In this document: piece after piece, positions 36,455-45,658 of the stretch
Numbering within the stretch: the first letter of the stretch is position 1
How the letters are laid out: each line of letters begins with the position of its first letter
NCBI GenBank assembly: GCA_031269545.1
Contig: JAISYZ010000243.1
Span: 1 to 55,391, forward strand
DNA: 55,391 nt
Reading direction: 5' to 3'
Origin: Prevotellaceae bacterium
Lineage (GTDB): Bacteria; Bacteroidota; Bacteroidia; Bacteroidales; UBA932
Translations under genes and position numbers: made by a program
Notes under the pieces: generated by a model
Seen by the model: the letters and a program-made list of their open reading frames with translations, nothing else
What the model was told of the DNA's origin: nothing
Database searches by the model: none

Positions 36455-37297
36455 ATGATATTAGTTGCCGATAGCGGATCTACCAAAACAAGTTGGTGTG
36501 TGATTGATTCAAGCGAAAATTATAATTATATCGAAACAAACGGCTTGAATCCCTGTCTTCAGTCTGAAGAAGTTATTTTAAATGAATTGCAAACAAATCT
36601 TTTTCCAAAAATTACCTGCGAAATAAGCCGAATTTTTTATTACGGAACAGGTGTAACATCCGAAAAACAGCCGGTGATGACAGAAATTTTGAAAAAAGTT
36701 TTTCCACAGGCAATAACAGTCGAAGCATATTCCGATTTGCTTGGAAGCGCACGAAGCGTATGCGGAAATAATGCAGGAATTGCATGTATTCTTGGCACAG
36801 GTTCAAATTCGTGTTTGTTTGATGGAAAAAACATTATTGATGCTGTCAACTGTGGCGGATATATTCTTGGTGACGAAGGCAGCGGAGCCGTACTCGGACG
36901 CAATCTTCTGAACGCTTTTCTCAAACGCGATTTATCTGAAAAAATTCACGATGATTTAGTGAAAAACCATAATCTGTCGTATGGATATATTGTCGAAAAA
37001 GTTTATAAAACGCCGATGGCAAACACATGGATGGCAAGTTTTACAAAATATCTCAACGAAAATCAAAACGAACCTTGTATTCGTAAGATTATAACAGAAA
37101 GTTTCGAAGCATTTTTTGTAAAAAATGTTGAAAAATATGCAGATTATAAAAATCATAAAGTGCATTTTATAGGTTCGATAGCATATCATTTTAAACCTAT
37201 ACTGGAAGAAATCGCCAAGCGGCGGCAAATCACAACAGGCAATATAATTCAAGCGCCAATAACAGAGCTTGCAAACTATCACAAAAACATTCAATAA
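36455..37297 (+). CDS. N-acetylglucosamine kinase-like BadF/BadG ATPase
   Basis: The 280-residue sugar kinase of the BadF/BadG/BcrA family shows the phosphate-1 motif LVADSGSTKTSW, the phosphate-2 region YYGTGV and GILG-type ACILGTGSNSCLF, and GGYILGDEGSGAVLGR. It is 20 bases before murQ, so it most likely phosphorylates the sugar MurQ later uses or releases, during recycling of cell wall amino sugars. The precise substrate (GlcNAc, MurNAc or both) is not certain. Confidence 0.85.
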   Translation: MILVADSGSTKTSWCVIDSSENYNYIETNGLNPCLQSEEVILNELQTNLFPKITCEISRIFYYGTGVTSEKQPVMTEILKKVFPQAITVEAYSDLLGSARSVCGNNAGIACILGTGSNSCLFDGKNIIDAVNCGGYILGDEGSGAVLGRNLLNAFLKRDLSEKIHDDLVKNHNLSYGYIVEKVYKTPMANTWMASFTKYLNENQNEPCIRKIITESFEAFFVKNVEKYADYKNHKVHFIGSIAYHFKPILEEIAKRRQITTGNIIQAPITELANYHKNIQ

Positions 37298-37316
37298 ATT
37301 GATAAATTAATATTAA

Positions 37317-38135
37317 ATGCAAAAAGTTACAGAACAATCGTCTTATTATGATAATCTTGAGCAGATGAGTACTCGCGATTTGCTTGTAAGTATCAACAGC
37401 GAAGACAAAAGCGTTCCTCTTGCAGTAGAAAAATGTATTCCCGAAATTGAGAAATTAGTTGATGGAATCATTGACCGTATTCGTCGAGGCGGACGTTTAT
37501 TTTATATAGGAGCGGGGACAAGCGGGCGTCTTGGTATTCTTGATGCGTCTGAAATTCCTCCTACTTACGGAGCGCCGTTTGAACTCATTATCGGACTTAT
37601 TGCAGGCGGCGACACGGCAATTCGCCGAGCAGTTGAGTCGGCTGAAGATAAAATTGACGGAGCATGGAAAGATATGGCTCAATACAATCCGGCTGTTGAC
37701 GACATTTTGGTTGGAATAGCAGCATCGGGAACTACTCCTTATGTGATAGGCGGATTGCGCGATGCTCGAAAAAACGGTTTGCTCACAGCAAGCATAACCT
37801 GCAATCCCGACTCGCCGGTAGCCGCCGAAGCCGAAATAAAAATCGAAGCTATTGTAGGTCCCGAATTTGTTACGGGAAGTACGCGAATGAAATCGGGAAC
37901 GGCACAAAAACTTGTGTTAAACATGATTTCGACTGCAACTATGATACGGCTTGGAAAAGTGAAAGGCAACAAAATGTTCGACATGCAACTTTCAAATGCA
38001 AAACTTGTTGACCGCGGAAGCCGAATGATAGCCGAAGAAACAGGACTGACGTACGAAGAATCGAAACGGCTACTGCTGTTGTACGGTTCCGTTCGCAATG
38101 CAGTGAACGAATTTAATAAATCGAAGAAACAATAA
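37317..38135 (+). CDS. murQ: N-acetylmuramic acid 6-phosphate etherase
   Basis: MurQ cleaves the lactyl ether of MurNAc-6-phosphate to GlcNAc-6-phosphate in peptidoglycan recycling. The SIS-domain protein of 272 residues has LFYIGAGTSGRLGILDASE and PPTYG, GIAASGTTPYVIG, and VTGSTRMKSGTAQKLVLN with the catalytic Glu region near AVES. The start codon follows a 20-base gap after the kinase, and recR follows after 9 bases. Confidence 0.95.
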   Translation: MQKVTEQSSYYDNLEQMSTRDLLVSINSEDKSVPLAVEKCIPEIEKLVDGIIDRIRRGGRLFYIGAGTSGRLGILDASEIPPTYGAPFELIIGLIAGGDTAIRRAVESAEDKIDGAWKDMAQYNPAVDDILVGIAASGTTPYVIGGLRDARKNGLLTASITCNPDSPVAAEAEIKIEAIVGPEFVTGSTRMKSGTAQKLVLNMISTATMIRLGKVKGNKMFDMQLSNAKLVDRGSRMIAEETGLTYEESKRLLLLYGSVRNAVNEFNKSKKQ

Positions 38136-38144
38136 CCGAACCGA

Positions 38145-38756
38145 ATGGATAACGAACTTCCGTCGATATTGTTAAATGTCGCAGTAGATGAATTTGCAAA
38201 ACTTCCAGGAGTAGGCAGGAAAACCGCTTTACGCTTGGTTTTGCATCTGCTGAAACAGCCGATAACCGATGTTGAAAAATTCGGAAATGCATTTATCAGG
38301 CTTAGAAACGAAATAAAACACTGCAAAATTTGTAATAATCTTTCGGATAACGATATTTGTGAAATTTGTTCTAACCATAATCGAAATCAAAGCATTATTT
38401 GCGTTGTAGAAAGTATTCGCGATGTTTTGTCGATTGAACGGACTCAACAGTTCAACGGACTGTATCACGTTTTGGGCGGCATAATATCGCCAATAGATGG
38501 AATTGCTCCGAGCGACTTGAATGTTGACTTGCTTGTGCAGCGTATAAAAAACGGAAATGTGAAAGAAATTCTGCTTGCGCTTAACACAACCATGGAAGGC
38601 GAAACGACATGTTACTATCTGCACAAAAAAATATCGGGGCTGAATGTCGAGATAACAACGCTTGCACGCGGCGTAAACTTTGGCGACGAACTTGAATATA
38701 CAGATGAATTGACTTTGGGAAAATCAATACTTAACAGACAGCCGTTTATCAAATGA
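38145..38756 (+). CDS. recR: Recombination protein RecR
   Basis: RecR acts with RecF and RecO to load RecA at single-strand gaps. The 203-residue protein has the helix-hairpin-helix LPGVGRKTALRL, the zinc finger CKICNNLSDNDICEIC, the Toprim domain starting ICVVES and the Walker-like C-terminal LARGVNFGDELEYTD. It follows murQ by 9 bases and is probably read from the same mRNA. Confidence 0.95.
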   Translation: MDNELPSILLNVAVDEFAKLPGVGRKTALRLVLHLLKQPITDVEKFGNAFIRLRNEIKHCKICNNLSDNDICEICSNHNRNQSIICVVESIRDVLSIERTQQFNGLYHVLGGIISPIDGIAPSDLNVDLLVQRIKNGNVKEILLALNTTMEGETTCYYLHKKISGLNVEITTLARGVNFGDELEYTDELTLGKSILNRQPFIK

Positions 38757-38807
38757 CAAATAATAATTGATAATCTTTATCTTAAAATAAAAAACTTTGT
38801 ATAAAAA

Positions 38808-39140
38808 ATGGCTTGGATTTTATTAATACTTGGAGGCGTCTGTGAAGTTGGATTCACTACATGTTTACAAGCATCAGACAATCTTACCAATTTGAACAAA
38901 AATTGGCTATGGGCTGCCGGTTTTTTTGTGTTTTTGTTTTTTAGCATGTATTTACTCAATGAAGCGGCAAAGCATATTTCGATGGGAACTTGTTATACCG
39001 TGTGGACCGGCATTGGCGCTGTAGGTACGGCGCTTGTAGGAATATTTGTGTACAACGAACCGACAAATATGTTGAAAATTATTTTTATTTTTACATTAAT
39101 TGCAAGTATTGCAGGACTGAAAGCAGTATCGCATGTGTAG
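38808..39140 (+). CDS. SMR-family exporter, SugE/Gdx-like
   Basis: The 110-residue protein has four membrane helices. Glu13 in GVCEVGFTT is the coupling residue of the small multidrug resistance family, and GTCYTVWTGIGAVGTAL is the signature of the guanidinium exporter (Gdx/SugE) branch. It sits 51 bases after recR; the short upstream space has no room for a guanidine riboswitch. Specificity is inferred from sequence only. Confidence 0.85.
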   Translation: MAWILLILGGVCEVGFTTCLQASDNLTNLNKNWLWAAGFFVFLFFSMYLLNEAAKHISMGTCYTVWTGIGAVGTALVGIFVYNEPTNMLKIIFIFTLIASIAGLKAVSHV

Positions 39141-39214
39141 ATTGTCTTCCAATCTTAAATATAAACGACAGCGCGAATAAAAATGATTGCGCTGTTGTTC
39201 AATAACATTAAGAT

Positions 39215-39418
39215 TTAACCATCATTCTGGTCAAGAATAAATATTTCTTCTACTGTTTTACCGAAATATCTTGCAATTTTTAACGCTAATATTGTTGACG
39301 GAACGTATTTGCCCGTTTCAATTGCATTTATCGTTTGACGGCTCACCGATACCGAATTTGCCAGATTTTCCTGCGTGATATTCTTTGTTGCTCTTTCTAT
39401 TTTCAAATTATTTCTCAT
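39215..39418 (-). CDS. XRE-family transcription regulator
   Basis: The 67-residue helix-turn-helix protein reads TQENLANSVSVSRQTINAIE and GKYVPSTILALKIARYF, the pattern of small cytosolic Xre/YgzD-like repressors. Its start overlaps the upstream membrane protein gene by 11 bases, so the two are translated together. Such pairs often form self-regulating units in which the small regulator controls the membrane protein gene. Confidence 0.85.
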   Translation of the reverse strand: MRNNLKIERATKNITQENLANSVSVSRQTINAIETGKYVPSTILALKIARYFGKTVEEIFILDQNDG

Positions 39419-39887
39419 TTCTACCTGATTTACGATTAATAAACAGCAAATAATTAAATCTCACAATAAATATCAGTAAAGTTGTAAACATGTTGTAAAC
39501 CATAACCACCCAAAAAGCATCACTGAATACGAATATGAAACAAAGCAACAGCAGAAGATAATTGATAAATACAGCCCATTGAAACGACGAAAGCCTCAAT
39601 TCTGCAATGTATTCATCTTCTGTTTTTTCTCTTGAAAATGCAACAAGCAAACCTCCAATTATAACGAAAGTTGCAATAATCGTATTTGCCATATCTGTTT
39701 TGACTAAAGAAAACCAGTCTCCAGCAAGCGGAGTGCCGCCACCGGCAATTGCAAAAAAAGTAAACTTTAACCATTTGGGTGTAATTTCGTTAATCAAAGT
39801 AACATACAGCCCAAGAACTGAAAACGGAATAAATACAAACCAACCTATAAGTTTGTAACGATGTGGTAATAAAAAAGATTTTTTCAT
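39408..39887 (-). CDS. Four-helix membrane protein of unknown function
   Basis: The 159-residue protein has about four hydrophobic segments, a GGGTPLAGDWF loop and a charged, Arg/Lys-rich C terminus. No family is recognised. It lies ahead of an XRE regulator and overlaps its start; a full promoter (TTG -33, 20-base spacer, TACTTTTG -7) lies just upstream. Confidence 0.7.
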   Translation of the reverse strand: MKKSFLLPHRYKLIGWFVFIPFSVLGLYVTLINEITPKWLKFTFFAIAGGGTPLAGDWFSLVKTDMANTIIATFVIIGGLLVAFSREKTEDEYIAELRLSSFQWAVFINYLLLLLCFIFVFSDAFWVVMVYNMFTTLLIFIVRFNYLLFINRKSGRNEK

Positions 39888-39913
39888 AATAATATGTATT
39901 AAAAATTATAGCA

Positions 39914-39944
39914 CAAAAGTAAAGTAAACATTATATATAGACAA
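39914..39944 (-). promoter_or_regulatory. Bacteroidota promoter for the membrane protein-XRE pair
   Basis: Minus-strand TTG (39942-39944) is separated by 20 bases from TACTTTTG (39914-39921), the expected Bacteroidota -33/-7 spacing. This is the best complete promoter match in the window. Confidence 0.6.
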
Positions 39945-40007
39945 GTATATTTTACATTAATAACTCTAAGCAAAGTTAAATAGTCCTCATAACCGTTAAA
40001 TATTGAT

Positions 40008-41309
40008 TTATATTATTTCTCCAAATAAATCGTAATCTTCGGAAGATGTGATTTTTACATTAATAAAATCGCCTGTTTCAGGCATTTTGTCTCTTTGAAT
40101 TGACGAAACTGGAATTAAAACTTCATTGTCGATTTCGGGAGAATCGTATTCAGTGCGGGCAACAATATATTCATTTTCAATGCTGTCAACAATCACGCGA
40201 TACTCTTTCTCCACTCTTTTTGAATTTAACTGTTTTGAAATTGAGTTTTGAATCGCCATGATTTCGTCAACGCGAGCATTTTTAATGGTTTCAGGAATAG
40301 TATCAGCAAAATTTTTTGCCGAAAACGTGCCTTCTTCTTCAGAATAAGGAAACACTCCAAGACGTTCAAACTTACTATCTTTTACAAAATTTTTCAGTTC
40401 ATCAAAAGCATTTTCATCTTCGCCCGGATGTCCTGTCAAAAGCGTTGTACGCAGGGCAATATCAGGAATCTGCGTTCGCAATTTTTCTATCAATTTATAA
40501 ATTTCCGCATTTGAGCCGCGCCGCATTTTTTTCAATACACTGTTGTTTATATGCTGAAAAGGAATGTCAATGTATTTGCATATTTTCGGATTGCTTGCTA
40601 TTTCGGTTATCACATCTTCGGGAAAGTTCGATGGATATGCATAATGCAAACGTATCCATTCTATTCCGTCAATTTGGCTTAATTTGTTGAGCAATTCGGC
40701 AAGTTTTTGTTTTTTATAAATATCTAATCCGTAATACGTTGTATCTTGGGCAATTACAAGCAATTCTTTTGTTCCTTGCAGAGCCAGAAAACGCGCTTCG
40801 TCAATCAATTTTTCGATGCCGACAGATTCGTATTTTCCGCGAATTAACGGAATTGCACAATAGGAGCAATGCCAGTTACAGCCTTCGGCAATTTTGAGAT
40901 AAGCATAATGCTGCGGCGTCGATATGTAGCGTTCGCCAATCAGGTTTTTTCTATATTGCATACCGATTTTTGAAACTATATCTTTTAGGTTTTTTACGCC
41001 GAAAAAACTGTCAACTTCGGGAATTTCGGTGCGTAATTCGTTGGCATAACGTTCTGCCAAACAGCCAAAAACGAAAAGATGTTCTATATTTCCTCTGCGT
41101 TTTGCTTCGACAAACTGCATAATCATATTTATCGATTCTTCTTTTGCCGCAGCAATAAATCCGCAGGTATTTATAACTACAATCTTTGCAGTTGTATCGT
41201 TGCTGTCGAATACGACCTGATAACCGTTTGCAACAAACTGTGCGCTCAAATATTCGGAATCGACAGTGTTTTTTGAACAGCCGAGAGTTATAAGATTAAT
41301 CTTTTTCAA
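40008..41309 (-). CDS. rimO: Ribosomal protein S12 methylthiotransferase
   Basis: RimO adds a methylthio group to aspartate 89 of ribosomal protein S12. The 433-residue protein has the N-terminal UPF0004 domain (Cys11, Cys49, Cys83), the radical-SAM motif CNWHCSYC (Cys144, 148, 151) and a C-terminal TRAM domain. It starts 12 bases after the ftsY stop and is probably co-transcribed with it. Confidence 0.93.
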   Translation of the reverse strand: MKKINLITLGCSKNTVDSEYLSAQFVANGYQVVFDSNDTTAKIVVINTCGFIAAAKEESINMIMQFVEAKRRGNIEHLFVFGCLAERYANELRTEIPEVDSFFGVKNLKDIVSKIGMQYRKNLIGERYISTPQHYAYLKIAEGCNWHCSYCAIPLIRGKYESVGIEKLIDEARFLALQGTKELLVIAQDTTYYGLDIYKKQKLAELLNKLSQIDGIEWIRLHYAYPSNFPEDVITEIASNPKICKYIDIPFQHINNSVLKKMRRGSNAEIYKLIEKLRTQIPDIALRTTLLTGHPGEDENAFDELKNFVKDSKFERLGVFPYSEEEGTFSAKNFADTIPETIKNARVDEIMAIQNSISKQLNSKRVEKEYRVIVDSIENEYIVARTEYDSPEIDNEVLIPVSSIQRDKMPETGDFINVKITSSEDYDLFGEII

Positions 41310-41321
41310 CAGTTTAGGTTT

Positions 41322-42278
41322 TTAATCCAAATCGCCAAACAGTGATTCAACAAACTGATTTTTGTCGAAAATCTGCAAATCATTTATTCCTTCACCTATT
41401 CCTATGAATTTCACGGGAATTTTGAACTGGTCGGATATGCCCAAAACCACGCCGCCTTTTGCCGTGCCATCGAGTTTGGTAACTGCAAGCGAAGTTACAA
41501 CCGTAGCCTTTGTAAATTCTTTTGCCTGCTGAAAAGCATTTTGTCCTGTCGAACCATCAAGAACAAGTAAAACATCGTGAGGCGCATCGGGAACGACTTT
41601 TGCTATGACATTGCGAATTTTTGTAAGTTCGTTCATCAGATTTATCTTGTTGTGCAAACGTCCTGCCGTGTCGATAATCACAACATCAACATTGTTTGCT
41701 ACGGCAGATTTCACAGTGTCGAAAGCAACCGAAGCGGTATCCGAACCCATTTGCTGTTTAACGATTTCGGCTCCCGAACGTTCAGCCCAAATTGTGAGTT
41801 GATCAACAGCGGCAGCGCGAAAAGTATCGGCAGCGCCGAGCAGCACTTTTTTGCCTTCGCTTTTAAGTTGCGCGGCAAGTTTGCCTATTGAGGTTGTTTT
41901 TCCTACGCCGTTGACGCCGACAACCATTATTACATAAGGTTTTTTTGAAAAATCAAAAGGCGTTTCGCCGTTAACCGAACCATTTTCTTCGAGAAGCGAA
42001 GCGATTTCTTCCTTTAAAATTTTGTTTAATTCCGCAGTATTTATATATTTATCGCGTGAGGCACGTTTTACTATGCGTTCGATTATTTTAATCGTAGTTT
42101 CAACTCCAACGTCAGATGTTATTAAAACTTCTTCGAGATTGTCAAGCACATCATCATCAACTTTTGATTTTCCGACAATTACACGCGAAATTTTATTAAG
42201 CAATCCTGTTTTGGTTTTTTGCAAACCTTTATCTAATGTTTCTTTTTTTTCTTTTGAGAATAATCCGAAAATAGCCAT
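41322..42278 (-). CDS. ftsY: Signal recognition particle receptor FtsY
   Basis: The SRP receptor GTPase that docks ribosomes making membrane proteins. It lacks the long acidic N-terminal domain of the E. coli protein and is 318 residues. The NG domain shows GVNGVGKTTSIGKLA (G1), DTAGR (G3), TKLDGTAKGG (G4) and the final IGIGEGINDLQIF. Confidence 0.95.
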   Translation of the reverse strand: MAIFGLFSKEKKETLDKGLQKTKTGLLNKISRVIVGKSKVDDDVLDNLEEVLITSDVGVETTIKIIERIVKRASRDKYINTAELNKILKEEIASLLEENGSVNGETPFDFSKKPYVIMVVGVNGVGKTTSIGKLAAQLKSEGKKVLLGAADTFRAAAVDQLTIWAERSGAEIVKQQMGSDTASVAFDTVKSAVANNVDVVIIDTAGRLHNKINLMNELTKIRNVIAKVVPDAPHDVLLVLDGSTGQNAFQQAKEFTKATVVTSLAVTKLDGTAKGGVVLGISDQFKIPVKFIGIGEGINDLQIFDKNQFVESLFGDLD

Positions 42279-42308
42279 TTTTAGTTAATTTTTTTATTAT
42301 TTAGGCGA

Positions 42309-42316
42309 CAAAGGTA
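42309..42316 (-). promoter_or_regulatory. Candidate -7 element for ftsY-rimO
   Basis: Minus-strand TACCTTTG, 31 bases before the ftsY start. Confidence 0.45.
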
Positions 42317-42392
42317 ATAAAATATTGTTAGTTGTTGCGTTTTAGACAGTGTGAAATCAGAAAGATTAAACGATTTGCCATTGTCTATTGCA

Positions 42393-42550
42393 ATCATTAA
42401 ATAGTTGCTCTTTAAAAACAAAATTTTCAGATACAAACCTAACAGGTTTCCGAAACCTGTTAGGTTTTAGCATGCTGGTTGTCCCGTCAGGGATATTTTC
42501 AGAGCATTTGTTGGCTGAACTGTAAATGTTTGATTTTAAAGTAATAATTC
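42393..42550 (+). repeat. Dispersed repeat, family B, copy 3
   Basis: The left end (TAAATAGTTGCTCTTTAAAA, then AAAATTTTCAGATACAAA) and core GTCCCGTCAGGGA (42481-42493) match the copies at 19719 and 34360. The right end near 42532-42550 (ATTTTAAAGTAATAATT) is a degraded inverted terminus. The 438-base gap from 42279 to 42716 contains it and the M16 terminator and nothing else. Confidence 0.6.
42435..42467. repeat. 33-base perfect palindrome within family B copy 3
   Basis: AAACCTAACAGGTTTC, one unpaired C, then the exact reverse complement. The same 16-base arm appears singly in copy 2, so the palindrome is a mobile sub-repeat or a target for something in the cell. Confidence 0.7.
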
Positions 42551-42639
42551 CTGCATTTTTTACAAATATTTTATACACAAATGATTGATAATCAATTTAT
42601 ATACATTGCATTTTGATAGCAGTTTGGTATCAGTATTTT

Positions 42640-42683
42640 TTTTGTGAAAAATAAAAGAGGCTGCCTCGCTTTTGGGACAGCCT
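42640..42683 (-). terminator. Rho-independent terminator after the M16 peptidase pair
   Basis: Read on the minus strand, AGGCTGTCCC and GAGGCAGCCT form a stem with two mismatches, followed by CTTTTATTTTT. It lies about 34 bases past the stop of the second M16 gene. Confidence 0.7.
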
Positions 42684-42716
42684 TTCTTTCATTATAGAAT
42701 TTTACTGTGCAGACGC

Positions 42717-44243
42717 TTATCTGCGTTTGCGTTTTGCTGCCGAGCGTTTCATTAAAACGAAAATAATAAACAATACTACAATTGCTCCAGCCAAATAATA
42801 AACCGTGCAATCGCAACTTTCGGCTGATTCGTTTGTCGAATTGCCGTACAGGTCATAAAATTCGATTTTGCCATCGGCTGCATACTGTTTCAGGGTGTTT
42901 GCATATTTTTTGTCGCCTACAACTATAATCCAAGCGCTTTTCGGATGAATGTATTTTTCAGCGGCTTCTTTAATATCTTTTACTGTTATAGCCTCTATTT
43001 GTTTCAGATAATTTTTAAAATAGTCGGCAGGTAAATTATATTTATCGATAGCAACAGCAAAATTGGCAATTGTTCCGGGCTGTTGCAAACTGCGTCCGAA
43101 ACTGCCCATTGCAAACGCCTTTGCCGAAGCAAGATCTTGTTCGGACACGGCAGTATCTATAATTCTTTGCATTTCAAAAAGAATTTGTTGAATAGCGCTG
43201 TCGGTAACATCGTTTCTAACGCTTGCCGATGCCGCATAATATCCGATAACGTCGCTTGCCTCAAGTTCGTTGTAACAACCGTATGTATAACTGTGAGTTT
43301 CGCGAAGATTCTGAAATAAACGTCCGCTTGCTCCGCCACCTAAAATATATGTCATAAGATTTGCCTTGAAATAATCTTCGTTATAAAATTTATAATCGAC
43401 AGGATAGCAAATATTAACTTCGGATTGCGCTGCTCCTTCTTTATGAACAAAGGCTACGCGCACTTTGTCGGGCGCTTTGGGCTGTTCATATTTATATTCG
43501 GGAACTTCGCGTTTTTCCCAATTTTTGAAATGTTTTTCAACTTCGGCTTTGGCTTCTGCAAGCGTAATATCGCCGACAATAACAAGTCGCGTTTTATTTG
43601 GAGCGATAAATGTTTTGTAATATTCATTCATATCATCAACAGTGATATTTTTTACAGTTGTGGCAGTAAACATTTCGCCATGAGGATGATTTTTACCGTT
43701 CATCAATACCTGCGACACAATTTTCATCATTTGACCTGCATCCATGCTTATGTATGCAAGCGCCGAAACTGTTTGATTCTTTGCCAAATCGAGTTCTTCT
43801 TCGGTAAACACGGGATTGAGCAACACATCTGCAAACAGTTCAATCATTTTTGAGCGATATTTTGAAAGTCCGCTTACAAATCCCGATTCATTTGAGAAAC
43901 CGAAATTAGCACCAATCAAGTCAAAGGATTTATTTATTTCCGATTTTGTTTTGCTTGTTGTCGCCTTACCTGCAACTTCTGAAAATATATCTGGAATACC
44001 TGCTTTTTCGCCATAAGTTTTTGTATCAAAATCAAATCGAAATGAAAAATAGATTTGCGGCAGTTTGTGATCTGCGACAACAAAAACTTTAAGTCCGTTA
44101 TCGAGTGTGAATGTTTGTGCATCTTTTATCTGTATTTCGTTTGCCGGTGCAGGTTTCGGCTGAATGCTTCTGTCTAAGGTTTGTGCATTGCTAAAAGTTA
44201 GACAAATCGCAAAGGTTATCAAAATTATTATGTTTTTTTTCAT
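42717..44243 (-). CDS. M16 family protein lacking the zinc motif, with C-terminal membrane anchor
   Basis: The 508-residue protein has a signal peptide (about residues 1-20) and two M16 domains, but the HXXEH zinc motif is absent: at the corresponding place it reads DIFSEVAGKAT. A C-terminal hydrophobic segment (about residues 480-497) with a Lys/Arg tail could anchor it. Together with the active partner 46 bases upstream it forms the typical alpha/beta pair of bacterial pitrilysin-like peptidases, where this subunit shapes the substrate chamber. Confidence 0.85.
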   Translation of the reverse strand: MKKNIIILITFAICLTFSNAQTLDRSIQPKPAPANEIQIKDAQTFTLDNGLKVFVVADHKLPQIYFSFRFDFDTKTYGEKAGIPDIFSEVAGKATTSKTKSEINKSFDLIGANFGFSNESGFVSGLSKYRSKMIELFADVLLNPVFTEEELDLAKNQTVSALAYISMDAGQMMKIVSQVLMNGKNHPHGEMFTATTVKNITVDDMNEYYKTFIAPNKTRLVIVGDITLAEAKAEVEKHFKNWEKREVPEYKYEQPKAPDKVRVAFVHKEGAAQSEVNICYPVDYKFYNEDYFKANLMTYILGGGASGRLFQNLRETHSYTYGCYNELEASDVIGYYAASASVRNDVTDSAIQQILFEMQRIIDTAVSEQDLASAKAFAMGSFGRSLQQPGTIANFAVAIDKYNLPADYFKNYLKQIEAITVKDIKEAAEKYIHPKSAWIIVVGDKKYANTLKQYAADGKIEFYDLYGNSTNESAESCDCTVYYLAGAIVVLFIIFVLMKRSAAKRKRR

Positions 44244-44289
44244 CTTTTTACGTTATTAATTTTTGTGTAATAAAATTTCATATATGGAT

Positions 44290-45618
44290 TTATTTCTTTT
44301 TTTCCATCGATTTTGGCAAATAGTATAATACCACCCTGTTTTCGGGTTTCATATATTTTTCGGCAACGCGTTTAACATCATCCCGAGTAAGGCTGCTGTA
44401 ATTTGAAAGTTCGTTGTTAATCATTTTTGCATTTTTAAAATATGTATGATATTCGGCTAATGTATGCGCAAGATTTGACATCGAACTCTTTGCCGCTACT
44501 ATTTCTGTCGCTTTTGCTGCTACGGCTTTCTGCAATTCTTCATCGCTGACATAATGATTTACAATACTGTCAATTTCATGATTAATAGCATTCTCGGTAT
44601 CTTTGACATCGCCGCCAACATTTGCAAGTCCAAATATAATTGTCAGTCCAGGATTTTCCAAAGTCATTGATAACGAAAACGTTTGTGTTGCTTTCTTTTT
44701 GTCATCAATATTGTCTTTGAAACGCGAACTGTTGCCTCCCGAAAGAATAGAGTTCATAATTTCGAGAGCATAAAAATCTTTTGTTCCGTAAGCAGGCGAA
44801 CGATAACCCATAAATACGGCAGGCAAAGTAACATTGTCGTAAATCGTATCGCGAATTTCGCCATCAAGAGGTTTTTCGACAATAGAATAACGAGTTATCG
44901 GTTGTGTACCGCGCGGAATATCGTCAAAATATTTTTCAACCAATTTTTTTGCATTATTTGTTTGAAAATCTCCTGCTATAACCAGCACTGCATTGTTTGG
45001 AACATAATACATTTTGTAAAAGTCAACAACATCTTTGTCGGTAGCATTACGTATGTGTTCGGGATCGCCGATGGTTGGCCATTTGTAATGATGTTCCTTG
45101 AATGCGCGTTTGAAAAGCTCTTCCATAAACGAGCCATACTGCTGATTATCCATTCGTTGTTTGCGCTCTTCGATAACAACATTTTTCTGTGTTGCAATTC
45201 CTGTCGAATCAATTTTTGCATGCAACATTCGTTCCGATTCCATCCACAACGCCAGTTCGAGTTGATTTGATGGCATTAATTCGTAATAATAAGTGCGGTC
45301 GTTGGATGTATTGGCATTAAGTTCGCCTCCGTTCGACTGTACTATTTTCATATATTCGCCGCGTCCTATATTTTCAGAACCTTCAAATAACAAATGTTCA
45401 AACAAATGAGCAAATCCTGTTCTGTCGGGATTTTCATCTTTTGAACCAACATGATACATCAGGCTCACAACTACATTTGGCGTAGAATTATCCTGATGTA
45501 AAATCACATGCAATCCGTTGCTGAGGTCGTATTCAACAACAGGAATGTTAATTTTTTGTGCATTTGCTGCAAATACAAAACAAACAGCAATGCAAATACT
45601 TAAAGTCTTTTTCATCAT
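44290..45618 (-). CDS. M16 family zinc metallopeptidase, active subunit
   Basis: The 442-residue exported protease has the zinc motif HLFEH (His71, Glu74, His75) in FAHLFEHLLFEGSENIG, and a downstream Glu in VVIEERK as the third ligand. It precedes the inactive partner gene. Such envelope proteases act on small or unfolded peptides; the target is unknown. A -7 element lies 33 bases upstream. Confidence 0.9.
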   Translation of the reverse strand: MMKKTLSICIAVCFVFAANAQKINIPVVEYDLSNGLHVILHQDNSTPNVVVSLMYHVGSKDENPDRTGFAHLFEHLLFEGSENIGRGEYMKIVQSNGGELNANTSNDRTYYYELMPSNQLELALWMESERMLHAKIDSTGIATQKNVVIEERKQRMDNQQYGSFMEELFKRAFKEHHYKWPTIGDPEHIRNATDKDVVDFYKMYYVPNNAVLVIAGDFQTNNAKKLVEKYFDDIPRGTQPITRYSIVEKPLDGEIRDTIYDNVTLPAVFMGYRSPAYGTKDFYALEIMNSILSGGNSSRFKDNIDDKKKATQTFSLSMTLENPGLTIIFGLANVGGDVKDTENAINHEIDSIVNHYVSDEELQKAVAAKATEIVAAKSSMSNLAHTLAEYHTYFKNAKMINNELSNYSSLTRDDVKRVAEKYMKPENRVVLYYLPKSMEKKK

Positions 45619-45650
45619 ATATTTTTATAAAGTTATTATTTATTACACGG

Positions 45651-45658
45651 CAAAATTA
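45651..45658 (-). promoter_or_regulatory. Candidate -7 element for the M16 pair
   Basis: Minus-strand TAATTTTG, 33 bases before the start of the active subunit gene. Confidence 0.45.

Noticed and set aside
38757..38807. Guanidine riboswitch in front of the SMR gene
   Set aside because: Only 51 bases lie between recR and the SMR gene and no riboswitch motif is seen.
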